A program made the translations under genes and the position numbers. Positions 1-6,958 of a stretch of DNA of 18,296 nt are shown piece after piece (the stretch's first letter is position 1; the number at the start of each line of letters is the position of its first letter). The notes under the pieces were generated by a model, which made no database searches, was not told the DNA's origin, and saw only the letters and a list, made by a program, of their open reading frames with translations. This DNA is from Anaerolineales bacterium UBA1429 (GTDB lineage Bacteria; Chloroflexota; Anaerolineae; UBA1429), in the NCBI GenBank assembly GCA_002329325.1, contig DCTX01000090.1, positions 11,609 through 29,904 of the forward strand, written 5' to 3'.

Positions 1-906
1 CAGCCAGAGCCCGCCCGCCAGGGTGGCCATGCCACCGGCCAGCGCGTGGGCCGGGGCGAACTCGGCGCCCGAGGGCGCCAACAGCCCATCCAGCCCCAGG
101 CCGGCGTGAAGGTTGCGCGCCACGGGCAGCAGGCTCCCCAGGACGCCGTCGGCGGCCTCGTCGCTGAAAAAGCGTGCGAGGGTGTGGCCAGGGAACTGCT
201 CGGGCGCATGGTACCAGGTGGGTAGCAGCAAGAAAGAGGCCAGCAGCATGCCCAGGAAGACGTGGGCCCAGCGCACCCGCGCCGGGAAGCAGAGGGTCAA
301 GATGGCCGTGATCAGGAGCAGCGGCGCGGCCCAGACCGTGGCATCCAGGAGCAGGACGACCAGGAACCAGGCGGCGGTCCAGCCCCAGGGCCAGCCCCGT
401 CGCAGGGCGGCATAGAGGGCTGCCAACAGCAGGGCGCTCAGCGGCATGGCCAGGGCGGCCGGGTCCAGGTGGCGCGAAAGAAGCACCGACCAGGGCGTGA
501 CGGCCAGGAGCGCCAGGGTGATATGGGCGATGCGCGGGCTGAGGCTGCGAGCGATGACGCGGTGCAGGACGAGCAGGGCCACGAGGTTCAGGGCCACCAA
601 CCAGGCGGCGGCCAGGCGCGGATCGGTGCCCCCGTGGAGCGACAAGGCCAGGACGCGCTCGAACAGGGTCGGCATGGCCGCGGCCTCGCCGGCCTGCAGC
701 GCACCCTCCAGGTAGCGCACCTCTGGCAGGCCAAAGGGGATCAGGTCCAGCGAGATAAAGCGCAGCAGGGCGGCCAGCGCCAACAGGAACCAGAGGGGCA
801 GGCGCTCCGGCGCGCGCAGATAGCGCCACGCAGCGGAGGGGGCGCGGACGATCCCCTGCCAGATCTCGGCGGGCTCGGGCACGCGGAAGGGTTGAACGAC
901 GCGCAT
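1..906 (-). CDS. Multi-spanning membrane protein, GT-C glycosyltransferase-like, C-terminus beyond the left edge
   Basis: The reading frame is open from the ATG at 906 to the left edge, giving 302 codons with no stop, so only the N-terminal part is present. The first ~36 residues are cytosolic-looking. Hydrophobic helices follow at about 37-57, 100-118, 127-145, 150-168, 175-206 and 213-231. After the first helix comes an extracytoplasmic-type loop, LPEVRYLEGAL (60-70). This recalls the acidic first-loop motif of GT-C enzymes such as the GT39/ArnT-like mannosyltransferases, which transfer sugars from lipid-linked donors outside the membrane. The usual D-E pair is not clean, so this assignment is an inference. 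GAGGAG lies 3 nt before the ATG, and a TTGTGG-17-TACAAT promoter sits just upstream, which fixes the start. The gene downstream of it is outside the window. Confidence 0.7.
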   Translation of the reverse strand, partial: MRVVQPFRVPEPAEIWQGIVRAPSAAWRYLRAPERLPLWFLLALAALLRFISLDLIPFGLPEVRYLEGALQAGEAAAMPTLFERVLALSLHGGTDPRLAAAWLVALNLVALLVLHRVIARSLSPRIAHITLALLAVTPWSVLLSRHLDPAALAMPLSALLLAALYAALRRGWPWGWTAAWFLVVLLLDATVWAAPLLLITAILTLCFPARVRWAHVFLGMLLASFLLLPTWYHAPEQFPGHTLARFFSDEAADGVLGSLLPVARNLHAGLGLDGLLAPSGAEFAPAHALAGGMATLAGGLWL

Positions 907-937
907 GGGCTCCTCTCTGTGTGCCGATGCGAGCCCC

Positions 938-966
938 ATTGTACCATCGGCGATACGCGGCCACAA
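938..966 (-). promoter_or_regulatory. Sigma70-type promoter of the truncated membrane-protein gene
   Basis: On the minus strand, TTGTGG (961-966) and TACAAT (938-943) are separated by 17 bp. The predicted transcription start is near 931, about 25 nt before the ATG at 906. The -10 box is strong (5/6) and the -35 box weak (3/6). It lies in the 94-nt gap after the neighbouring minus-strand gene. Confidence 0.5.
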
Positions 967-1000
967 AGGAGACGCGGCCAGGGGAGTGCGCGGCGGGGCG

Positions 1001-1864
1001 CTACACCAGGAGCGAGATGACGGCTAGGCCCAGCGCCAGCACGACGGCGTACTCGGCCACCACGCGACGGGTGAGCCGCTCCCAAAGGTACTGCTGGGTC
1101 AGCCCGGTGAGGACGTAAAAGGCCAGCAACAGCACGGCGCCGCCGGTGCGGTCGCTGAGGCGGGTATAGTTGAGCACCCAGGTGAGCTCGCCCATGGCCA
1201 GGGCGGTCAGCGCGGCATAGAGCCAGGGGCGCCAGGCGGCCGTCTCGGTGTTGCGCAACAGCTCCAGGGCCAGCAGGCCGCTCACCGCCAGGACCGCCGT
1301 GGCCGAGAGCAGGCTGCGTTGGCGCGCGCCAAAGATCAAGCTAAAGAGCACAAAGCCGATGGCATAAGCGGCGGCGTTCAGCACGAGGCGCAGCCCCCGG
1401 CGGGGCGCCGAGTAGAGCGACTGGGTGGCGAGCTGCAGGACGACGATCACGGCCACGGCTGCGCCGACTCCCAGGGCCAAAGCCACCTGATAGCCCCACC
1501 AGACGGCGCTCTGCAGGGCCACCAGGCCGAGGGTGGCGACGAGGGTGGGCAGGGGCCAGAACATGGCGCTGATGGCGAGGCCAGGGGCGCGGCGTTCGCC
1601 AGGCTGCCCCTCTGGCCCGGAGACGGCGCGGCCCTGCCGACTGCGCACGAGGCTATCCACGCCCACGCAGACCAGGAGGGTCAGCAGGATCAGCGATTGC
1701 ACGGGGCCGGAGAAGCGCAGCGCCAGCTCGGAGCCAAAGAGATCCAGGACGAGCTCCCATGTGGGCAGGGGCACCAGCGCCGAGAGGGCCATGCCCAGAA
1801 CCAGCATGGAGATCAGGATCGGCAGCCGTTCATCGCGGTAGGTTGTGGTCACCGGCTCGGGCAC
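1001..1864 (-). CDS. Multi-spanning integral membrane protein of unknown function
   Basis: The protein has 287 residues and about eight hydrophobic helices: roughly 15-33, 54-72, 98-117, 123-147, 160-178, 186-202, 212-231, 241-257 and a C-terminal one at 268-286 (nine segments at most). A charged cytosolic loop (about 73-95) separates the first pair from the rest. I see no catalytic motif. Length and composition resemble the lineage-restricted membrane families of Chloroflexota, possibly DUF5656, but I cannot confirm this from sequence. The start is a GTG at 1864 with AAGGAG 5 nt upstream. It has its own promoter with a perfect TTGACA -35 box, so it need not depend on the aminotransferase gene upstream. 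It ends 94 nt before the next membrane-protein gene; whether the two work together is unknown. Confidence 0.72.
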   Translation of the reverse strand: MPEPVTTTYRDERLPILISMLVLGMALSALVPLPTWELVLDLFGSELALRFSGPVQSLILLTLLVCVGVDSLVRSRQGRAVSGPEGQPGERRAPGLAISAMFWPLPTLVATLGLVALQSAVWWGYQVALALGVGAAVAVIVVLQLATQSLYSAPRRGLRLVLNAAAYAIGFVLFSLIFGARQRSLLSATAVLAVSGLLALELLRNTETAAWRPWLYAALTALAMGELTWVLNYTRLSDRTGGAVLLLAFYVLTGLTQQYLWERLTRRVVAEYAVVLALGLAVISLLV

Positions 1865-1889
1865 GCTTGCTCCTTATGGGTTGGGCGGC

Positions 1890-1918
1890 ATTCTAGGGTC
1901 GGCCCGGGCGCGTGTCAA
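1890..1918 (-). promoter_or_regulatory. Strong sigma70-type promoter for the 287-residue membrane protein
   Basis: On the minus strand, a perfect TTGACA (1913-1918) and TAGAAT (1890-1895, 5/6) are separated by exactly 17 bp. The predicted transcription start is near 1883, leaving a leader of about 20 nt that contains AAGGAG ahead of the GTG at 1864. It lies in the 90-nt gap after the aminotransferase stop codon. Confidence 0.7.
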
Positions 1919-1954
1919 ACCACCCAAAGCTGCGCCCGCGGCCACGTTCCGGGA

Positions 1955-3232
1955 CTAGCCCCGCAGCAGCGCCCCGGCCACCTTGTCCACCGCCTCGACG
2001 ATCAGGTCGGCATCCTGCAGCGTAAAGGTCTGGTCGATAAAGATCATGATGGCGCGGGAGAGATAGTCCAGCGAGCGCGGGCACTGGTCGGGCGCATAGC
2101 CGTCCACAGCGCCGCGGTAGAGGGGGCTCTTCCAGGGGGCGCGACGGTCTTCGGCCAGGCCGCTCATCATAAAGGGCCAGTAGCTATAGATGTGCCGGTC
2201 GGGGATCTGCTTGTCGTGGACGGTGCCGCAGTGGATGTTCTCGGCCCGCAGCGCCGCGCCAAACCGCCCGGCCAGGGCGGCGTCGTCCACAAAGAAGGTC
2301 AGGGTGATGCCGCAATCGCCCTCGGGATCGGGCACGTCCTGCAGCGTGATCCCCGGCACCTGGGCCAGGCCGGCGACGGCGCGGCGCTTGACGGCGCGGC
2401 AGCGCTCCAGGATCGGCCCGAGGCGCAGCCGCTGGGCCCACACCAACGCCGCCGATAGCTCCGAGATGCGGTAGTTCTCCCCCGAGAGCACGAAATCATA
2501 GCGCCCGTCCTCGTTGCTGCCCTCCCAGAAGCGGGCCGCGCAATCGTGCTGCATGCGGGCCCGATCGTAGACGAGGCGGTCGTCGGTCACCACCATGCCC
2601 CCCTCGCCCGAGGTGATGACCTTGTACTGCTGAAAGCTAAAGCAGCCCACATCTCCCAGGCTGCCCAGGCGGCGCCCCCGATAGAGGCCGCCGTTGCTCT
2701 GGGCCACATCCTCGACGACCGAGAGGCCGTACCGGTTCGCCACGGCCAGGATCTCGTCCATGCGGGCGGGCACGCCCCGCATGTGCACCGGCACGATGGC
2801 CTTGGTGTAGGGGGTGATCTTGGCTTCCAGATCCAGGGGGTCCATGTTGAGGGAGCGATCCACCTCGGCGATCACGGGTACGGCCCCGGCGGCGATGACG
2901 GCGGCAGCGGTGGCGATAAAGGTGTAGGCGGGGATGATCACCTCGTCGCCCGGCCCGGCATCTACACCGTAGAGGGCGCTCACCAGGGCGGTGGTGCCGC
3001 TGCTGACGGCCAGGCCGTAGCTGCGCCCCAGCTGCTCGCAATACCAGTCTTCCACTTCCTTGGCCCACGAGTGTCCCTCGCTCTCGGCCAGGAAGCGGAA
3101 AAGGGTCTTGCCCCGCAGCACGGCGAGCACGGCGTCCACCTCGTCCTGGGCGATCTCGGAGGAGCCGTGGAAACCGGCGTGGAGGAGTTCTTGGCGCACG
3201 GGCTTGCCGCCCTCGATTGCCAGCTTGGGCAT
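1955..3232 (-). CDS. DegT/DnrJ/EryC1/StrS-family PLP-dependent aminotransferase
   Basis: The protein has 425 residues, a full length for this family. Members transaminate keto-sugars or related cyclic ketones with PLP, for example in amino-sugar, aminocyclitol or AHBA pathways. Visible motifs are SSGTTAL (78-84, phosphate-binding region), the acidic D175 in VVEDVAQ that contacts the PLP ring nitrogen, and K204 in SFQQYKVITSGEGG, the Schiff-base lysine. The start is the ATG at 3232, preceded by GGGAGG 6 nt upstream. The frame stays open further upstream, but that stretch lies over the preceding gene. It follows the methyltransferase gene by 23 nt and is probably co-transcribed from the promoter at 4180-4208. 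No sugar-nucleotide or antibiotic genes are nearby, so the substrate cannot be inferred. Confidence 0.9.
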   Translation of the reverse strand: MPKLAIEGGKPVRQELLHAGFHGSSEIAQDEVDAVLAVLRGKTLFRFLAESEGHSWAKEVEDWYCEQLGRSYGLAVSSGTTALVSALYGVDAGPGDEVIIPAYTFIATAAAVIAAGAVPVIAEVDRSLNMDPLDLEAKITPYTKAIVPVHMRGVPARMDEILAVANRYGLSVVEDVAQSNGGLYRGRRLGSLGDVGCFSFQQYKVITSGEGGMVVTDDRLVYDRARMQHDCAARFWEGSNEDGRYDFVLSGENYRISELSAALVWAQRLRLGPILERCRAVKRRAVAGLAQVPGITLQDVPDPEGDCGITLTFFVDDAALAGRFGAALRAENIHCGTVHDKQIPDRHIYSYWPFMMSGLAEDRRAPWKSPLYRGAVDGYAPDQCPRSLDYLSRAIMIFIDQTFTLQDADLIVEAVDKVAGALLRG

Positions 3233-3255
3233 GTCTTGCCTCCCGGAGCGGGCGC

Positions 3256-4131
3256 TCAGCGACGACCCAGGGCCGCCGCGATGGCCGCGATGTATTCGGG
3301 GTTGGAGCCGCAGCAGCCGCCGATGATGCGCGCCCCCAGCGCGACAAAGGCGTTGGCGTGCTCGGCCAACTGGGCCGGCGTCACATCCCAGAGGGCCTCG
3401 CCATCGGCCCCCAGTTGGGGGATGCCCGCGTTCGACTTGGCCACAAGGGGCAGGGTGGTGGTCTCGCGCATCTGCTCCAGGGCCGCGGCGATGGCGGCCG
3501 GGCCGTCGCCGCAGTTGGCGCCCACGGCGTCGGCGCCCAGCTCCTGCATCCGGCTCGCAGCCTGAGCGGCCCGCAGACCCATCATCGTACGGGCCTTGGG
3601 GTTGAAGGCAAAGGTGCAAAAGATGGGCAGATCGGTGCGCTCCCGCGCCATGCGCAGGGCCGCCCCGGCCTCCTCCAGGTCGTGGTGGGTTTCGATGACC
3701 AGCAGATCCACGCCGCCGGCCAGCAAGCCGGAGACCTGCTCGGCAAAGATCTCCTCGGCCTCGGCGATGGAGAGATCGCCAAAGGGCTGCATGAGGCGGC
3801 CCGTGGGGCCCACGGAGCCCGCCACCCAGGCGCGGCCCTCCACTGCGTTGCGGGCCAGCTCGGCCGCCAGCCGGTTGATCTCAAAGGTGCGTCCGCCCAG
3901 GCCGCCCTCGGTCAGGCGAGTGCGGGAACCGCCGAAGGTGTTGGTGGTCACGTACTGGGCCCCGGCATCGGCATAGGCCCGGTGAATGTCCATCACCGCA
4001 TCGGGGTGGGTCTCGTTCCAGGCCTCGGGCAACATGCCGGCGGGCAGGCCACGGGCCTGCAGCAGCGTGCCAAAGGCGCCGTCGCCGATGATGATCTCTC
4101 CGCTCGTCAATGCCTGACGCAGGTCGTTCAT
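3256..4131 (-). CDS. Homocysteine S-methyltransferase (betaine/cobalamin-type, Zn-dependent) family protein
   Basis: The protein has 291 residues, the size of a single homocysteine-binding (HMT) barrel as in BHMT, MmuM or the N-terminal module of MetH. Family members transfer a methyl group to homocysteine or a related thiol. The N-terminal IIIGDGAFGTLLQARG (14-29) is the family signature. The zinc ligands are visible as C207 in GANCGDG and C273/C274 in GGCCGSNPEYI. No cobalamin- or folate-binding module follows, so the methyl donor is unknown. Two ATGs compete: 4131 has GGAG 6 nt upstream, while the one at 4137 has GGAG touching it, so I chose 4131. It is first in a two-gene unit with the aminotransferase, and its promoter is at 4180-4208. 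Methionine synthesis or recycling is plausible, but other thiol acceptors are possible. Confidence 0.88.
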   Translation of the reverse strand: MNDLRQALTSGEIIIGDGAFGTLLQARGLPAGMLPEAWNETHPDAVMDIHRAYADAGAQYVTTNTFGGSRTRLTEGGLGGRTFEINRLAAELARNAVEGRAWVAGSVGPTGRLMQPFGDLSIAEAEEIFAEQVSGLLAGGVDLLVIETHHDLEEAGAALRMARERTDLPIFCTFAFNPKARTMMGLRAAQAASRMQELGADAVGANCGDGPAAIAAALEQMRETTTLPLVAKSNAGIPQLGADGEALWDVTPAQLAEHANAFVALGARIIGGCCGSNPEYIAAIAAALGRR

Positions 4132-4179
4132 ATCCATCTCCGCTCTTCTTGCTGCCCAGGGGCAGAGGTGTCTGGCGCT

Positions 4180-4208
4180 ATTGTAGTGGGCTATCCCCGG
4201 CGATGCAA
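4180..4208 (-). promoter_or_regulatory. Sigma70-type promoter of the methyltransferase-aminotransferase unit
   Basis: On the minus strand, TTGCAT (4203-4208, 4/6) and TACAAT (4180-4185, 5/6) are separated by 17 bp. The predicted transcription start is near 4173, about 40 nt before the chosen ATG. Its -35 box lies only 17 bp from the -35 box of the divergent promoter at 4226-4254. Confidence 0.6.
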
Positions 4209-4225
4209 CCATCCGGTTCGCATCT

Positions 4226-4254
4226 TTGACGGGCCGGGCCGCCGCGCCTATGAT
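4226..4254 (+). promoter_or_regulatory. Near-consensus sigma70-type promoter for the two-TM protein at 4313
   Basis: TTGACG (4226-4231, 5/6) and TATGAT (4249-4254, 5/6) are separated by 17 bp. The predicted transcription start is near 4261, giving a leader of about 50 nt that ends in GAGGAGG before the GTG start. It is divergent from, and almost back-to-back with, the methyltransferase promoter. Confidence 0.7.
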
Positions 4255-4312
4255 TACGCCTATTGCCGCGCGAACCGTCGCGTAGCCATCGCATCGCGCA
4301 GAGGAGGCCAGG

Positions 4313-5002
4313 GTGTTGGCGCAAGGAGCGTTTCAGGAAGCCGAACGACAGTACCGCTGGTACACCGACGAGTATCTGGGCGGTCGCATGGATCTGGCGA
4401 GCTATCGCAACGCCATCAACAACCTGCGGGTGAGCGACGCCCAGGGCCGCCTGTGGATGCTGCAGGAGGGCAGCGGCCAGTGGCACGTCTGGACGGGCGC
4501 CCAGTGGCAGCCCGCAATGCCCTACCAGACGGTGCCGCCCGCCGCGCCGCCGCCGCCGGCGCCCGCGGTCAGCTATGGCCCCACACCCCCGGCAAACCCC
4601 ATGGCGCGCGAGGCCAGCGGCGCCGGTTGCCTCGGCAAGGTGCTCCTCTACTGGCTGGGCACCCTGGTCCTGTTCGGCATCATCGGCGTGGCGCTGATGC
4701 TCTTTGCGGAGGACTTTCCTCCCGAAGGTCTCCTGGGCGTGGGCCTGGCGGCCCTGATCAGCATGATCATGACCGCCGTCAGCCTGGGCAAGAGCTGGGA
4801 GGGCGAGATCATTGATCTCTACCAGAAGCGCGTGCGGGTGCCGGGCGATGATGATGAGCCGGACGAGTACGCGTACGTGCTATATGCACGGATCCGGCAG
4901 CCCTCCGGCAGGCTGCGGGAAGAGCGGGCCATGCCCGATTGGCGGGTGGGCACCTATCTGCGCAAGCAGCGCGGCCAGGCCTTTGTGGAAAAAGTGAACT
5001 GA
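4313..5002 (+). CDS. Two-TM protein with an N-terminal soluble module, proline linker and C-terminal beta-rich domain; function unknown
   Basis: The protein has 229 residues. Residues 1-70 contain a short helical region (FQEAERQYRWYTDEYLGGRM) and then a Trp-rich beta segment, RLWMLQEGSGQWHVW (46-60), followed by GAQWQPAMP. I have seen this layout in proteins of Chloroflexota; it recalls SHOCT or GYF-like modules, but I cannot assign it. A Pro/Ala-rich linker (75-95) leads to two transmembrane helices at about 109-131 and 138-158. The C-terminal region (162-229) looks like a small beta-sandwich, similar to DUF7489-type domains. The start is the GTG at 4313, since GAGGAGG is 6 nt upstream; a TTG directly follows it. 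The gene ends 15 nt from the convergent peptidase gene with no obvious terminator between. It appears monocistronic. Its role is unknown. Confidence 0.75.
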   Translation: MLAQGAFQEAERQYRWYTDEYLGGRMDLASYRNAINNLRVSDAQGRLWMLQEGSGQWHVWTGAQWQPAMPYQTVPPAAPPPPAPAVSYGPTPPANPMAREASGAGCLGKVLLYWLGTLVLFGIIGVALMLFAEDFPPEGLLGVGLAALISMIMTAVSLGKSWEGEIIDLYQKRVRVPGDDDEPDEYAYVLYARIRQPSGRLREERAMPDWRVGTYLRKQRGQAFVEKVN

Positions 5003-5017
5003 TGCGATACGCCCAGA

Positions 5018-5518
5018 TCAGGCCTCGTCGGCGCGGGAACCTACGGCGCGCCTTTTGCGCGCCAGCCGGCGCTTGAGGCGCGCCGCCAGGGCATAGCCGC
5101 GCAGGCTCCAGGGCCACAGGCCGTGCCAGAGGCGGGCCGCCCGGCGCCGCCAGAGGGTATCCAGCCGCCGCGTGCGTCCGAGGCGCTCCAGAGCGACGAC
5201 GCGGCCCAGCAACTGCTCGGGCCGCACCTGCTCCACCTCGCCCCACGAGGCGTCGCCCCGGATCAGCAGGAGCTCGGGATCGTGGGCGCGGCCGATGACG
5301 CGGTGGGCCAGCAGCGCCCCGCCATGGCAGCGGTACAGGGCGATCTCGCCCAGGCGCAGCGGGGAGTGGCCCAGGGGCGCGACGGTGAGGAGATCGCCCT
5401 CACGAATAAAGGGCAGCATGCTACCGCCCCGCGCCGCAAAGACCAGGAAAGCCCCTTGCCCCAGCACATCGGCGGCCAGATCGTGCAGTTCGTCGCGCGA
5501 TAGCGTTATGGTGCGCAT
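5018..5518 (-). CDS. S24/S26-family signal-peptidase-like protein with Ser-His catalytic pair
   Basis: The protein has 166 residues. GGSMLPFIREGD (31-42) is the box containing the nucleophile S33. LLAHRVIG (69-76) supplies H72 where classical type I signal peptidases carry the catalytic lysine; a Ser-His pair is typical of Sec11/SipW-like enzymes. RGDAS (87-91) matches the GD box, with D89. There is no N-terminal anchor helix. The C-terminal part (about 121-158) is Arg-rich with a weakly hydrophobic stretch. The protein may act on a specific substrate rather than on general secretion. The start is the ATG at 5518, preceded by AGGTGGGG; the in-frame extension upstream overlaps the promoter of the divergent radC. 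A Ser-His peptidase is well supported by motifs, but its substrate is not. Confidence 0.8.
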   Translation of the reverse strand: MRTITLSRDELHDLAADVLGQGAFLVFAARGGSMLPFIREGDLLTVAPLGHSPLRLGEIALYRCHGGALLAHRVIGRAHDPELLLIRGDASWGEVEQVRPEQLLGRVVALERLGRTRRLDTLWRRRAARLWHGLWPWSLRGYALAARLKRRLARKRRAVGSRADEA

Positions 5519-5548
5519 CCCCACCTGCCTGCTGTAACCTCTGTGCCC

Positions 5549-5577
5549 ATTGTGGCCCAGATCGCCCCGCCAGGCAA
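5549..5577 (-). promoter_or_regulatory. Candidate promoter for the signal-peptidase-like gene
   Basis: On the minus strand, TTGCCT (5572-5577, 4/6) and CACAAT (5549-5554, 4/6) are separated by 17 bp. The predicted transcription start is near 5542, about 24 nt before the ATG at 5518. It is weaker than the neighbouring divergent promoter. Confidence 0.4.
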
Positions 5578-5608
5578 GAACGGCCCGCGCCTGAAGCAGC
5601 GCAAATCG

Positions 5609-5638
5609 TTGACATCCCACGGCAGGACGGTCTACACT
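5609..5638 (+). promoter_or_regulatory. Sigma70-type promoter for radC and the DUF4416 gene
   Basis: A perfect TTGACA (5609-5614) and TACACT (5633-5638, 4/6) are separated by 18 bp. The predicted start of transcription is near 5645. This lies downstream of an in-frame ATG at 5641, which would then be outside the transcript, and so supports translation from 5686. Confidence 0.6.
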
Positions 5639-5685
5639 AGATGGCGTCCGGTTCAGGGGCATCTGTGGCGCCCAGGGAGCCTGCC

Positions 5686-6384
5686 ATGACCGATGTGCCA
5701 TACCATACGTCTATCAAGGAGATGCCGGAGAACGACCGCCCGCGAGAGCGCCTCGAGTTCTACGGGGTCTCGATGCTTCGGGAAGAGGAGTTGCTGGCCA
5801 TCATCCTGCGCACCGGCACGCGCACCGAGAACGCGGTGCACCTGGCGCGGCGGCTGCTGGGCGAGTTCCGCGGGCTGGCGGGGGTCGCCTCGGCTACCGT
5901 CCAGGAACTGCGTCGCGTACCGGGGATCGGGCTTGCCAAGGCCGCCCAGGTGCAGGCGGCCCTGGAGCTGGGCAAGCGCCTGGCCGCCGTGGGCGCCGTG
6001 GATCGCTACCAGGTCACAACCCCCGCCGATGCCGCCGCTCGCCTGATGGCCGAGATGCAGGGGCTGGCGCAAGAGGAGCTGCGGGTGATGCTCCTGGATA
6101 CGCGCCACCGGCTGCTGCGCATCGTGCGGGTCTACACGGGCAACGTCAACACCTCGTTGATCCGCGTCAGCGAGGTCTTTCGCGAGGCGATCCGCGATAA
6201 CGCGCCGGCCATCATCGTCGCCCACAACCATCCCACCGGCGATGTGACCCCCTCCAGCGACGATATCCAGGTGACGCGGGAGCTGGTCAAGGCCGGGGAG
6301 CTGCTGGACATCACCGTGCTGGATCATCTGATCATCGGGCAGCGCCGCTATTGCAGCATGAAGGAACAGGGCCTGGGCTTTTGA
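5686..6384 (+). CDS. radC: RadC-family JAB/MPN-domain protein
   Basis: The protein has 232 residues, the normal RadC length. The N-terminal part has a helix-hairpin-helix-like segment, VPGIGLAKAAQVQAALELGK (78-97). The C-terminal JAB/MPN metal-binding domain shows the full JAMM signature: E163, HNHPTGD (180-186) with H180 and H182, then S190 and D193. RadC proteins are widespread and were historically linked to DNA repair, but the biochemical role is not established. The start is the ATG at 5686, with AGGGAG 6 nt upstream. An in-frame ATG at 5641 sits at the predicted transcription start and lacks a ribosome-binding site. The DUF4416 gene follows after 19 nt, so the two are probably co-transcribed. 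Confidence 0.95.
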   Translation: MTDVPYHTSIKEMPENDRPRERLEFYGVSMLREEELLAIILRTGTRTENAVHLARRLLGEFRGLAGVASATVQELRRVPGIGLAKAAQVQAALELGKRLAAVGAVDRYQVTTPADAAARLMAEMQGLAQEELRVMLLDTRHRLLRIVRVYTGNVNTSLIRVSEVFREAIRDNAPAIIVAHNHPTGDVTPSSDDIQVTRELVKAGELLDITVLDHLIIGQRRYCSMKEQGLGF

Positions 6385-6403
6385 TCCCTGGGGAGGAGAG
6401 GCT

Positions 6404-6958
6404 ATGGGCACGATCCACGAGCCGACGCCGGTCAAGCTGGTGGTGCCGATGCTGGCGATCGCGCCAGAGTGGTTCGAGCGCGCCCAGGCAGCATTGTGCC
6501 AGGAGTTCGGCCCCGCGGACTATGTGGGGGACGATCTGCCCTTTGCCTACACGGATTATTACGCGCCCGAGATGGGGCCGCTGCTGTGGCGACGGTTCGT
6601 GGCGTTTCAGAGGCTCATGGATCCGGGGGCTCTGGCGCAGGTCAAGATCTTGACCAACGCGCTGGAGCAGGAGTGGAGCCAGGAAGGCAGGCGGCGCGTC
6701 AATCTGGATCCCGGCTACCTGGACGCGGCCAAGTTCGTGCTGGCCACCACCAAGAACTATGCCCACCGCATCTACCTGGGCCAGGGGATCTATGCCGAGG
6801 TGACGCTGCTCTACCGCGGGGGAGCCTTTCAGGTGCTGCCCTGGACCTATGCCGATTATCGCAGTGAAGCGTACCACCGGGAGCTGAAGCAGATCCGCGC
6901 CCTCTATCTGGCGGCGCGGCGCGCGGCTCGCCCACCCAAGGACGCTACTCGACGATGA
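6404..6958 (+). CDS. DUF4416 family protein
   Basis: The protein has 184 residues, soluble and without a signal peptide. The N-terminal GTIHEPTPVKLVVPMLA, the central YTDYYAPEMGPLLWRRF region and RRRVNLDPGYLDAAKFVLAT are the pattern I associate with DUF4416, whose members are about this length. The function of the family is not known to me, and I see no catalytic motif I can name. The start is supported by GGGGAGGAGAG just upstream of the ATG. It lies 19 nt after radC and likely shares its promoter. Its last 14 bp overlap the 3' end of the convergent FecR-domain gene, so no terminator can lie between them. Confidence 0.85.
   Translation: MGTIHEPTPVKLVVPMLAIAPEWFERAQAALCQEFGPADYVGDDLPFAYTDYYAPEMGPLLWRRFVAFQRLMDPGALAQVKILTNALEQEWSQEGRRRVNLDPGYLDAAKFVLATTKNYAHRIYLGQGIYAEVTLLYRGGAFQVLPWTYADYRSEAYHRELKQIRALYLAARRAARPPKDATRR

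Noticed and set aside
5045..5063. GGCGCGC-CTTTT-GCGCGCC hairpin as a terminator between convergent genes
   Set aside because: It lies inside the peptidase coding region and is not followed by a T run on either strand; 7-bp GC palindromes are common at this base composition.
5686..6384. RadC as a sign of a mobile island
   Set aside because: RadC-like proteins occur on islands, but here the gene is full length, has its own promoter and sits among ordinary chromosomal genes with no integrase or repeats.
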